NCBI GenBank assembly: GCA_023897205.1
Contig: JAHWDD010000002.1
Coordinates: 3,162,001 to 3,226,000, forward strand
DNA length: 64,000 nt
Reading direction: 5' to 3'
Source: Exophiala sp. HKRS030
Taxonomy: Eukaryota > Ascomycota > Eurotiomycetes > Chaetothyriales > Herpotrichiellaceae
Shown here: positions 1-9,643 of the stretch, piece after piece
Layout: each line of letters opens with the position of its first letter
Numbering within the stretch: position 1 is the first letter of the stretch
Position numbers and translations under genes: made by a program
The notes under the pieces: model-generated
The model's database searches: none
What the model was told of the DNA's origin: nothing
Seen by the model: the letters and a program-made list of their open reading frames with translations, nothing else

Positions 1-192
1 CGTGCCTGGTGAGCCTAGAGGCGAATATGCTCGCACCCAGAGCTCTTACTTGTTAGGGAATGGCTGCACCCTCGGGCGGGCCGTGAGGGGCGCTTCGGGC
101 CAGAGGCACTACGCTGATCAGGTCTCCTAAATAAAGACGTCAGGCAGATCCGGGCTTACCAGGCTCAGAGACTCACCACGCTTCTTGGGTTC
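1..192. other. Left edge, downstream of the GNAT gene
   Basis: I see no coding potential or recognisable motif here. It would be the 3' flank of the minus-strand acetyltransferase gene that ends at 193. Confidence 0.4.
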
Positions 193-855
193 TCAAGGCT
201 GCAAACAGGGCTGCTCATCCTGCTGTCGAGTCCCTCTCCATACCCAACTCTCAACGCAGATCGAGCGGCCAGCTTCCATCTTATCCTCCCGAGCATGATA
301 GTTGAAATTGCATCTTCGAAGCAGTCCCTTACTCCTGTGGTTTTCGGTGTTGAGAAAGGCCCACATAGTAGTAGAAGTAGTCGGTGCTGGCTCGATAGTG
401 GTCTCTTGTTGGTCATGGTCGTTGCTGTTGTTTGGGGCAGAACGACGCCTCAACTTTTCCCTCTCCCAATCTGCCAGCCAGGCAGTGAGAGCCTCGGTGG
501 CCAAACCGCGACCCCAAAACTTCGGAGCGAGGAAAATCCCGCACGTCGGTAGAGTGTCGAGGGCATGACTTGCTACCAGACCAATCACTCGACGTCGAGA
601 CTGCGTCCCCGTGGTGGTATCTTGCAGCTCAATTCCATACGTGAGAGAGTCATTTTGTGTCATTCGCCGTACCAGCCATTCGGCGGTTTCGGTCAGGGAC
701 TCGTCAGGTCTGCCCTGAGGCTGCCATTTCATCACTTCTTCCTCTTGCCTGAGGGCGTGGCAATCAGCCAAGTCTTGAATTGTCAGTGGACGTAGAATGA
801 GCCTCGCCGTGCGAATCTTGCGCCGACCGTACTCTAATTCCATTTGCGCATTCAT
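193..855 (-). CDS. GNAT-family N-acetyltransferase (RimJ/RimL type)
   Basis: Predicted 220-residue protein that would transfer an acetyl group from acetyl-CoA to an unknown amine; the acceptor cannot be told from sequence. The N-terminus reads ARLILRPLTIQDLADCHALR, the usual first strand and helix of the GNAT_3 (RimL-like) fold. The acetyl-CoA loop follows as FWGRGLATEAL around residues 115-125, after the strand CGIFLAP. The C-terminal half contains N-T-E-N-H-R-S-K-G-L-L-R-R-C, the typical RimL segment in which a partner residue and helix close the active site. A low-complexity insert rich in N, D, Q and T (about residues 138-165) separates the two halves; inserts of this sort are common in fungal paralogues. 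Single exon; ATG at 855, with a second in-frame ATG at 843 as an alternative. No neighbour suggests a pathway. Confidence 0.8.
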   Translation of the reverse strand: MNAQMELEYGRRKIRTARLILRPLTIQDLADCHALRQEEEVMKWQPQGRPDESLTETAEWLVRRMTQNDSLTYGIELQDTTTGTQSRRRVIGLVASHALDTLPTCGIFLAPKFWGRGLATEALTAWLADWEREKLRRRSAPNNSNDHDQQETTIEPAPTTSTTMWAFLNTENHRSKGLLRRCNFNYHAREDKMEAGRSICVESWVWRGTRQQDEQPCLQP

Positions 856-2141
856 AGTACGACGGGGGCCTGGAATACTGATGTAGCAAGCTGACCTAGG
901 TAAGGAACTTCTTGTGCAAGGTCGATTGAGTAGAGAATGAGATTTTCAGGGCCAGGGTACGATCAAACTGCTCGCGGCTTCCCCCCGATCGGGAAACAGG
1001 GTGATGCTGTTCTTGCTCACCCTTGACTCACCGGCCATGGACGCGAAATTTAGGCAGCAATGGTGCGACGCTGCTACCGTGGTCGGTAGGCGCCGTGTCC
1101 CTAATTGGACTGCCGTGCTGAGACGGGAACTAGGACTCGGTCTTCTAAGCTTCTCATACTTTTGTCCGTATTGAATCGATGTCAATGCTATACATTATAC
1201 GCGCTGATGCGCCGGTAGTAAAGTCGTGAGGTTAAGTAGCATTGCAGCACTGGCTGAAGGATGGCGTCGAGGACTGCTTGTTTGACTTCGGCCCTTTTGC
1301 GTGATGGGACACTTCATTTCCAGTTTCTGTACCTGGGAACACTCGAGTTGGGAGAATTCTTCGGCGCCTGCGTCGGTTGTCGTCTCATTCGACGCAGCTG
1401 ACAAGATCTCGAATAGACTCGTGCTCCGTCATCTTAAAAACGTAACCAAAGACATAATTTTAGGTCAGATGGTGACTGATAACAATAGTGGTCTACTAAG
1501 ACAGTGAGTGATCGACCACCCAAGTGTGCCGCTCTGGTATCCAAAGTTTTCATCCATGCGAGAAGCCCTTGCGAAACCTGGCTGCACGGTCTTGGTCCTG
1601 ATGTCCACGCAAGCCTGCTGATCGTGAAGCCATTCTGGCGTTTCCTGGAACATTGGATACATGGGCTACTTTATGCAATTGGGCGGCATGAAGCCACAGA
1701 CTAGCTTTGACCTGACTGTGGGTATAACGGGGGCTCATAGCTGTCGACAACATGTGCAGCTGGGTTTTTGTCGAACAGCTCGATCGGAGAGATGCCATTC
1801 TCTACGGTATGATGGATACATATATGACACTATGAGCGCGGCAACGAATACTGCTGACACCTCAGGCTGGGTCTGGTCGCCTGTATCGCCTGTCTCCCCC
1901 TGAATTGGCGTGCTATCCCACTTTGTCTACAAGGGTTTCACCATATCAACACTCAAGTTGCCTTTTATGGCCGGCTGGGGCTTCGTATGTAATTTACAAC
2001 GTACCAAAGGTCGAGCAGACGGTTCTTGCCAAGATAAATATGCAGTTAGAAAGATAGGCTAGACAGTAGACGATGCTGTCCTCCCCTACCTGGTCCGAGG
2101 TACGTGGCAGCGACAGGAGGCATATGGGCCGTCATCGTCTC
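856..2141. other. Intergenic, no supported gene
   Basis: Only short overlapping open frames on both strands, none with a recognisable domain or convincing splice structure. The stretch contains the promoter of the minus-strand GNAT gene and the 3' flank of the cupin pseudogene. Confidence 0.4.
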
Positions 2142-3006
2142 TCAAGCCTCTGGGATCTTGTCGCGGGTGATGACCCATAGTTTCTTGGTATAAGGGCCCT
2201 TTGAAATCCAGGTAATGTGCATGCCAGACGTCAAGCCAATCGCATCACCGGCTCTGAAACTATGCTTGTTCCCAGTCTCTGTCTCGGTGACATCGACTTC
2301 CCCTTCCAGAAGGAGGATCATTTCGTCACCCAGAGTCCCGGTGTACGGAGTCGTCAAGGAGCCCTTATCGTCGAGGTTGGTGGCGGCGATGCCCTTGCCA
2401 GAGCGCCAACCACCTGACAAGTGCGTTCCAGTGGAGCCGCCCATCCGAATGAAATCCTGTAGAGCTCCCCAGCTACCTGAGGGCCTTCCTTGGGCTCTGT
2501 AAAGTGATGGTCGGTCTACTCCTCAGGGTTGTCAGACACATGATTGGTCTGGAGGTCGACCGGTGGTTCGGGGGTGGCGTCTGTGCCGTTCCAGGTGACC
2601 CGGTATTTCTTGAAGAACGGTGCATCGATCTCCCAACGGACTTCCAGCCCCTTTGGGAGCTGATGATGCTGCCCGGGCCTACCTTGTACGTCTTCGCGGT
2701 CGAGGTGACGGTGAGGACCGCCGTCCCGTCTACGACACAGGCAGTTTCGTCTCCAAGAGGCGCCGAGTAGGTGAGTCTGTGAGAACCGTCTACTTGAGCT
2801 CCAGGCGAGGTCGGCCCGATTCTCCAGAATCCAGAGGACAGGTCGCCTGTCGAACCAAAGGTCCGGGCAATGGTGACCTCGCCGTGGACCTGTTTGCCTA
2901 GTTTGGGCTCCACCTACTCGAAAGGCTTCCACTCTGCTGCAGGCGGGTTTTGCAACCCTGCATGCACGACATGTGGCCTAGGAGGCTCTGGTCCGCGCTG
3001 AATCAT
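2142..3006 (-). pseudogene. Broken two-domain cupin protein gene
   Basis: Reading from the ATG at 3006, the sequence codes for two successive RmlC-like cupin modules but is interrupted four times. The first frame (M-I-Q-R-G-P-E-P-P...) meets TAG at 2914-2916 after W-K-P-F-E. Coding continues directly after it (V-E-P-K-L-G-K-Q) through the first cupin to about 2655, where the frame slips by one base. It resumes as L-P-K-G-L-E-V-R-W and meets TAG at 2516-2518 after N-P-E-E. It continues as T-D-H-H-F-T-E-P-K-E-G-P-Q and slips frame again near 2458-2466 before the second cupin, which is intact to the end (GDEMILLLEGEVDVTETETG, then the WxSKGPYTKKLWVI strand). No plausible introns remove the stops. 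Both stops sit where tryptophan TGG would fit, consistent with G-to-A changes. Probably a recently dead gene; four sequencing errors are less likely. Confidence 0.75.
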
Positions 3007-4073
3007 GGTGGGAGGTTGCGTCCAACTGAAATGTAGGCACGGAGGAACGGGATTAAGTAGACTGAATTAGATTATTTGCTTTCATAGTTGGGCGAATACC
3101 TAGAAGAACAAACAACCCCTCTTTAGATGTCTGCGCGTGAGATCGAAGAGTGTGCCACAACTCAGTGGTCTGAAACTCAATAACAATCTCTAAGATGTTC
3201 GGACCGCATCCGTCTTATCAGAACTTCCACAGGGCTGAGGCTATACATGGTTTTTTTCTTGGTGACGATGTCCCTTTTGTCCGTAGGCTATCAATTTGAA
3301 AGTGTGTGAGGGTGTGCTACCAGGCCACAACTTATTATACATGGCGCTTTCGTTCCACCCCCCCGCATGCTTCACGCGGGGAAAATGAGGGTTGATCCGG
3401 AGTACGTCTGATCCATTCGTACCCTCGTTGGGCTGGACCGCGCTCAGGCTGAGCTCCTGTTTCGCCCTGTCCGTCGCACCACTATTGATGTCAATATCTC
3501 TGGCATCCGAACCGCCTGCCGTAATACCTGTTGAAACGAGGAAAATGAAGATCTTTTGACGTCTCGTCCGGCAGTTACAGCCCAACGTTGCTTATCAAAA
3601 ACGACAAGAAATGGTGATTGCGCCGGGACGTTCGGCCTGGCTCTCCGTCTATCAGCAAAAGAATTTTGAAGCGTCCCAAGCAATCGTTGGAAGTTTGCGA
3701 AGCCATCTTTTCTTCTGATTGGATTGAGGCACAGACGAAGGGGGAATTGCACAAAGCGAATGAAGATAACGAAGCCGATGGCCCTATTGGAACTCACCGC
3801 CAAAGTGGGACAGTTTGTGGGTCAGACTCCCAGGGAAGGTGACCACGAACACTTCCGGAACATCACGCCCAACACCTGCGAACATGGTTTTCGGCCAAGC
3901 TGAGATGTAGTCCAGATCGGACGGTGTGAAAGTAATCAATCGGCCCCTACTCGCTGGTTCTCAGGCTACGGCATCTGACCTCACCGACATGTCTGAAATA
4001 TAAAGTATACGACGGCCAGATCCAGCGTATCTACTATGGCACAAGAAAGCCTCACCAGCCTCGACTCGACGCC
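3007..4073. other. Intergenic, no supported gene
   Basis: Open frames around 3241-3842 on both strands overlap one another, lack recognisable motifs and are not joined by convincing introns. The right end is the promoter of the ABM-type gene. Confidence 0.35.
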
Positions 4074-4595
4074 ATGCCTATATATCTGTCTATGCAACGG
4101 GTGCGCTTCTCTAGCCCCGATGCCTACGAGAAATTCAAAGTCCTCTTTGCCGACACTCGTCGCCATCTGATGACGCTGCCCGGCTTCCTCCATCTGACGT
4201 GGTGGGAGCATCCAGACGACCGAAGCTGGTACAACGAATGCAGCTTCTGGACGAGCCGTGGCGCACTCTACGACTGGCACAAAAACGTGTACCACAAATA
4301 CTGCAAGACCTGGGCCGCCAATGGGGCGATCATGGAGGACATCATCACCAACTTCGAGCTCGTCGGCACCCGACTCTTGCGGATTTGTCCTGTCTGCAAT
4401 CTAGCCCAAGACAAAAAGTACGACCTGGCTCAGGAGCAGGCCGTCCTCCACGAACAGTGCCCCCAGTGTGGCTTCCACTTCCCTGTTCTGGAGGAGACAC
4501 CGTCAAGTTTTGCCGTCTTCAAGGACGCGGTGATCGGGACAGATGACAAGGACGAAGGACGGGCTGGAGAAGACAGTTGCCCTGTGCACAAATAA
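4074..4595 (+). CDS. ABM/ferredoxin-like-fold protein with C-terminal CxxC zinc-ribbon-like tail
   Basis: 173-residue single-exon protein. Residues 1-100 look like an antibiotic-biosynthesis-monooxygenase (ABM) or dimeric alpha-beta-barrel domain: a first strand (IYLSMQRVRFSS), a helix (AYEKFKVLFADTRRHLMTLPGF), a strand with conserved aromatics (HLTWWEHPDDRSWYNECSFW) and a second helix (ALYDWHKNVYHKYCKTWAANG). The tail carries CPVC at about 106-109 and CPQC at about 132-135, spaced like a rubredoxin-type zinc ribbon. ABM proteins are usually about 100 residues, so the ribbon is an added module. Function is unknown; the fold is used for small-molecule oxidation, haem degradation or lactone chemistry in other family members. 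ATG at 4074 is preceded by a normal purine/C context. The fold assignment is inference from pattern. Confidence 0.65.
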   Translation: MPIYLSMQRVRFSSPDAYEKFKVLFADTRRHLMTLPGFLHLTWWEHPDDRSWYNECSFWTSRGALYDWHKNVYHKYCKTWAANGAIMEDIITNFELVGTRLLRICPVCNLAQDKKYDLAQEQAVLHEQCPQCGFHFPVLEETPSSFAVFKDAVIGTDDKDEGRAGEDSCPVHK

Positions 4596-5468
4596 TGGTT
4601 CGAAGTCACTGCCTGTATAGTCTGACGGCACGTTTAATTGCCGCGAGAGGAGATGTGATAGCCAGGCCGCTCAGTACTTATCGACAAGAGGAACTCGTTG
4701 GCCGGTAGATGGCATCATCCTTCAAGTGATGTAACACGCAGCTACAATAGATGCAACCCGCTGAGGAAGCTCAGATGAACCCTTCCTTCCAATTGTCATG
4801 TTTTGCTTGACGCTTGCGGTGCGCTGATCTCGCAGAATTCGACACAGTCTCTTGATGACAAAGGTCCTGACTCGACACGACGATGAGGCTTCGGACGAGT
4901 TCAGCAAGCGCTATGTTGGTGTTGAACTCATTGACGGCGCTAATCCTTTCCTCCAAGTCAAGCTGGGCTCATGTGGCTCCGCATCGTGTTCGTCGGTTTA
5001 TCGGGAGTGCGGTCCTACGGTTCGGAGCCAGGATTGACAGCTGTGCGTTCGTTTGCGTATAGTAGAAGCAGACGGCTCCCCGGACCGGTTCCGTAACCAA
5101 TAGTAAATAGCCCCTTTGCTATGGATTGTAGCGTCTGTGAACAAATGCATTTTATTTGCCATTTCGGTCGACGGCAAGGACCGCAAGATCGCCTTCGACC
5201 CTGGTATTCGTGCGACTCGAGGAAGTTCGTCGACGTCGGGAAGGTTGCAGACTTAAAAGCCGTGGCTTGGTGGTAAGGTAGCGTTGTGCGTACTGCAGAG
5301 GTGGGTGTGCGTACTACTTATTGCCCATTCCGCACGACCGGGATACCAGCGTTTTAGGGGCATGTTGTGAGCTTCCGACTTGCACCCACATCCGCAGATT
5401 GCAACTCAATTGGCCATGTCATGCTCACGAATCTGGCCACTATTTCCTATCTTATTAAGCTACCGAGA
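4596..5468. other. Intergenic, no supported gene
   Basis: No open frame here shows family motifs. It separates the ABM-type gene (plus strand) from the 3' end of the NLR gene (minus strand). Confidence 0.4.
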
Positions 5469-8128
5469 TCACGTCTTCTTTTGAGCGCGTTCGGCCATCT
5501 TCTTCGCTTTCTCGACCTTGCCCTGGTCTTGGTACAAGATACTGAGACTCAGAGCTGCCTCGCGTGTTAACGGATCTAGTGGCCCAAGCAGCGCCTCAAA
5601 GCCTCTGAGCGCTTCAGAAAACATCTCCTCTGCAGCTTGATCCTTTCCCTGGTCACGGTACAAACGGCCTAGATTATGAGTAGTGCTGAGGGTCCAGGTA
5701 TGGTTGGGTCCCAGGGTTTTCTTCTTCCCAGCCAGCGCTCGATCGTACATCTCCTCCGATGCGTGAAATTTGCCCTGGTCCCGGTAAAGAGCTCCCAGGT
5801 TGTGAATGTTTGTGAGTGTCCAAGTATGCTCCGACCCGAGAGCTTTCTGGTTCCCCGCCAACGCGCGTAAGTACATCTGTTCGGCCGCGTCCAGCTTTCC
5901 TTGGCTACGATAAGTACGCCCGAGGTTGTTGACTGTAACGAGGGTCAATGGGTGCTCGAGTCCAAGGATCTTCTCCTTCCCAGCCAGTGCCCTGAGATAG
6001 CTCTCTTCTGCCAGATCCACCTTTCCCTGGTCACGGTACAAAGCTCCTAGGCAGTGGATGGTGTTCAATGTTGATATGTGATCATTACCACGCGCTCTCT
6101 CATTCCCCGACAGCGCCCTTTTGAACGCTTGTTCGGCCATGGAGAACTCACTTTGATCCCGATACAAACGGCCAAGATTGAAAGCCGTCTCCAACGTCGA
6201 AACATGATCGGGTCCAAGGACCTTCTCCTTTCCTACCAGCACTCGAGTGCACATCAGCTCGGCTTTTTCGAGCTGTTCCCACTCTCTTAGCAATCCTACA
6301 ATGTCGTCTGTCGCAGTCTGCACCCTCTCCTCGGACATGCAAAGCTGCCATAGACCGTCGAAGCGCGGAGATTCCAATTGTCGTACGTGTTCGAACAATC
6401 GTCGATTGGCTATCCAGAAATTAGGTGTTGAGTCTTGGTGCACATTGTAAGCAATGGATGTCAGGGCCGCAATGAACAACAGACGCTCTGGTGATTTTGT
6501 AAAAGACGCGACAAGCCAATCATGCAAGCAAGGGTGAAGCTGGAACGAGTTTCCCACTATATCTACAAGGCTGTAGTCGTACAGTTTTGACATGGCTCGC
6601 CGGAAATGAAGCTTACTCTCCGTCACACGACGTAGCCATGGCACTTCATCACTCGCGGCCGCGTGGATCAGATCGTACCAAATGTCGTGGCTGCCTAGGT
6701 ACGCAAAGAATCGCAGGAGGCTGGCAGCGTCTTCGTTCTCGTTGCTGACCTGTTGTAAAGAGATCGACCACGTCGACTCCATCGGTCGTGATTCGAAGAC
6801 GAGACGCTCTTCTACATCTGTTCCGACCAAATCGGCCCAAGTAGACTCATAAAGTGTGAGGTATTCGCCGCAGGATATATCTGGAGCGGACCGGAGAAAG
6901 GATCCAGCAGTTGCCAGCGCGAGAGGGAGTCCACTTAGGCGTTCCGCCAGAGCAGACGCGTCTTTATCTGAACGAGCCACATCAGTATCGTTCCCTGATA
7001 TTACGCCGTCCAAGTCTTACCGGTTGTAAAGTCTCGCCCCGACCTCTGTGAGAGAATAGAAATGCTCACACCCGGATCTTGCAGCTTCTGCAACCTGATC
7101 TGCTGGCTGAAAGTCAACTTCGCCGATCGAGAAGTTAGAAGGATGCTGCCTTGAGACGTAAAGGGGAAAACCTTCTGCACATCAAACCCCGTTGGTGAGC
7201 GAGCTCCTTGCAAACATGGATCATCGTAGTTGTCAAAGATCGCCAGCCACTGGTCATTTCCCGGCTCCGAAAGCCAGTGCCGGAAGTTGTCGATTTGAAG
7301 CTTGTCCTCGTCAGCACTTCTTGTAACGGAAGAGACAGAGCCATGAACAACCATGACACCAATTGCAGCCATGCTTTGTCTCAAACGTGCTTCGCCGGAC
7401 GCGTCGAACCAGAAAACCGACGAGTACTCCTGGGCACACTGACGCACGTGGGCCAGTGCCAGCTGAGTTTTGCCCATACCACCCATACCAACGATGCTGA
7501 CAATCCGTTCGCGGCTTGGGTGGAATCTGGACAAGAGAAGCTTTTTGACTTGTTCGAGTTCGGGCTCTCTCCCGATGAATGCATCCGGTGCGATTCGAGG
7601 GGCTTGACTGAGGTGTACACCCCGAGACCATGATTTGGCTGGTGGATTTATTTGCAATTTTGACAACTCAGCCAGAATGAGCTCGCCGGTATCAACATGT
7701 CGTGTAGTTTGATATAACACTAGGATATCATTGTTCCGTTGGATGATGGTGAGTGTCTGGAGGATCTTGTCTTCCTTGGCTAGGCTCTTCAATGCCTTGC
7801 GAGTTCGTTCCAATTTTGAAGCATCTTTTGTTGGAACGATTGCCGACAGGCAGGCCTGAACACGGGACACATGCTCGCAGGTGTTCTCGACAACATCTCT
7901 CACGTGTCTGATGGTATCCTCTGGAAGAGTGCCAGACTCCGCTTGGACTCGAATCGATTCCAGTGTCTTCGTCAACAGAGGCAGCAGGATTGACAAGGCA
8001 TGAAAGGTTTCTGGAATGTGCGGGGTTTGTACTGCAAACTCGCGCAACCGAGAGACAACTTTGCTGCTGATCTCTACGAGGGATGTGATGGACGCGACGA
8101 GACCGATGACAGCTGCAACCTCAGCCAT
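5469..8128 (-). CDS. Fungal NLR/STAND protein: SesA - NB-ARC - TPR
   Basis: Two exons (8128-7021 and 6967-5469) give 868 residues. The 53-base intron (6968-7020) starts GTAAGA, has an ACTGAT branch site and ends TTCAG; splicing joins G-R-D-F-T-T to D-K-D-A-S-A-L-A and restores the ARC region. The N-terminus (MAEVAAVIGLVASITSLVEI) matches the SesA helical domain seen on fungal NACHT/NB-ARC proteins. The NTPase has Walker A GMGGMGKT (about 214-221), kinase-2 WLAIFDNYDD, sensor GSILLTSRS and GLPLAL. The last 270 residues are six kinesin-light-chain-type 42-residue TPRs with the recurring LGxLYRDQGK. Such proteins sense cues and trigger heterokaryon-incompatibility or immune-like cell death; the trigger here is unknown. 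I chose the ATG at 8128 because the upstream in-frame codon at 8161 is TTG and SesA domains begin this way. Confidence 0.88.
5480..6281 (-). repeat. Tandem 126-bp units encoding TPRs of the NLR
   Basis: Six units of about 126 bases encode the 42-residue repeats; the cores read as variants of CTGGTCACGGTACAA on the plus strand near 5650, 5780, 5900, 6030 and 6160. The units are clearly similar at DNA level but not identical. Repeats of this kind in fungal NLRs can change copy number by unequal recombination. Confidence 0.7.
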
Positions 8129-8782
8129 GTTAGAATAGAAGCCAGCCTTGACACCGAGCAATATATTAGGTCAGTCGGAAGAGGGACCAGCCGCAAACTA
8201 GTACAAATTGCATGTAGGTGGGAGGATGTTTTGGACGGGACGCAGCCTCGAGTAGAAAACAGCCGCAACTCGATGTTGTAGTATGCTGCTCAATGTAGCG
8301 ATATAAGGGAAGTCTTCAGACTGTTCGGCTGTAGTAGTTCATTGAGAGGAAGTGGCGCAATATGGCCATCTTCGAGGCTACAAGCACTCATTCGCGCTCG
8401 AGAAGTACCCAGGGATTGGGCGAAACGTTAGGCAGACTTGGATGATGTGATGCCTAGAGGGCTTGGTAGAGGACGCCTAAGAGAACTATCTCTTTTCCAC
8501 TAAAGTACGCATTGAATAGGGAATTTTGAAATCGTTTTGGTAACCACCTCAGGTGGGTATACTTTGGGACTCGAGTAGTCCAAACACAAATCTACGGACA
8601 CGCCTGGCAATGACTGCCACTAACATGATTTATCGTGATACTCAGCTGATGCTGATGTGCATCTAGTTTGTTCCAAACGCCCCTTTCACTCCTGCATTGT
8701 CATCATGCAACTTTCTGAAAATCACACGAAAAAGAGGCAACACCAGCAACATTGTAATACAGTAGATTCAATTTCGTGAACC
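8129..8782. other. Intergenic between the C2H2-like gene and the NLR
   Basis: Both neighbours are on the minus strand, so this stretch holds the NLR promoter and the 3' flank of the C2H2-like gene. No additional gene seen. Confidence 0.4.
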
Positions 8783-9643
8783 TCACCAGCCTGCATCGCT
8801 TCCATTATGAGATGGTATGCGCTTGTGTGGGCTCATATTGTGGCCTCTGCGTATGTGTTCATCATACTTTGTCTGACAATTGTATGTCATGGAGTCGTCA
8901 TAGTCACAATACTCGCATGTCCGACGTTGACGGTGCTGCTCCCTTTCTCGTTGGCTGGCAAATGTCTCGGAGCAGGTGTTGCATCTGATAGACGATGATC
9001 GATGTTCAGGTCGATGTTCACGAAGCACAGGGCCAAAGTCGATGTCAGCGCCGCAATTCAGCAAAAAGGTCAGGGCAGCATTGATGCTGCTGGTATCTGA
9101 ACGAGATGTTTTGTCTATCTCGGGACTTATGCGGTCCATGTTGACGGCGGGAGGTCTGCTGATAAGTCCCGCCGCAGCTGCCTCTCGTACGGCAGTGGAG
9201 GTAAGTCGGATGGTGATCCCTCGCTGCTGGAGCACCATGATCATTTCGTAGATCTGCAAGAACGGAATCTCTTGCGACGCATTTATGCCCGGAACAAGGG
9301 GATCGAATTCGTCCAGATCCTGTTGCTCTTTCTTGCGTCCTGTTTTGTGACGACTAGGACCTCCATCCCTGACATTCTCTCGAAGGTCTCCTTGGCGATT
9401 CATTTTGGACTGGTAGAGGCCTTTTTCAATGGGAGAGAGATATAGGGGTAATTGAGGAATTCCTGTGGAAGCTGAAAGGTCGAAAATAGTGGTCGAGGAA
9501 CCAAAGCCACGCTTGAACGGGCACCTCTTTAGACTATCGTTTGACAAGATGGAGGTCTTGTCAGTAGTTCTGTATACTACCGGCCGTGGGCTGCTGTGTC
9601 TGCGTCTCGAAACACTTCTGGCGTTGGGCAAGAACGGCGGCAT
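8783..9643 (-). CDS. Hypothetical protein with C-terminal C2H2-like zinc fingers
   Basis: 286 residues, single exon, ATG at 9643. I do not recognise a named family. The N-terminal 110 residues are basic and serine-rich, probably disordered. A helical middle part (IPFLQIYEMIMVLQQRGITI, then V-R-E-A-A-A-A-G-L-I) follows. The C-terminal 75 residues contain C-N-T-C-S-E-T-F-A-S-Q-R-E-R-E-Q-H and then C-E-Y-C-D-Y...H-I-R-R-G-H, resembling one classical and one degenerate C2H2 finger, so nucleic-acid or protein binding is possible. The middle piece containing LLNCGADIDFGP resembles the end of an ankyrin-like repeat, but only one copy is visible. It lies directly upstream of the NLR gene on the same strand; whether the two work together is unknown. 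Confidence 0.65.
   Translation of the reverse strand: MPPFLPNARSVSRRRHSSPRPVVYRTTDKTSILSNDSLKRCPFKRGFGSSTTIFDLSASTGIPQLPLYLSPIEKGLYQSKMNRQGDLRENVRDGGPSRHKTGRKKEQQDLDEFDPLVPGINASQEIPFLQIYEMIMVLQQRGITIRLTSTAVREAAAAGLISRPPAVNMDRISPEIDKTSRSDTSSINAALTFLLNCGADIDFGPVLREHRPEHRSSSIRCNTCSETFASQREREQHRQRRTCEYCDYDDSMTYNCQTKYDEHIRRGHNMSPHKRIPSHNGSDAGW

Noticed and set aside
1550..1810. Minus-strand reading containing N-G-I-S-P-I-E-L-F-D-K, faintly like an ankyrin repeat end
   Set aside because: Only one short stretch, frame breaks on both sides, no repeat partner; could not be told from chance.
3241..3842. Overlapping frames on both strands (114-119 residues)
   Set aside because: No domain, no ATG-supported family match and mutual overlap; likely chance frames.
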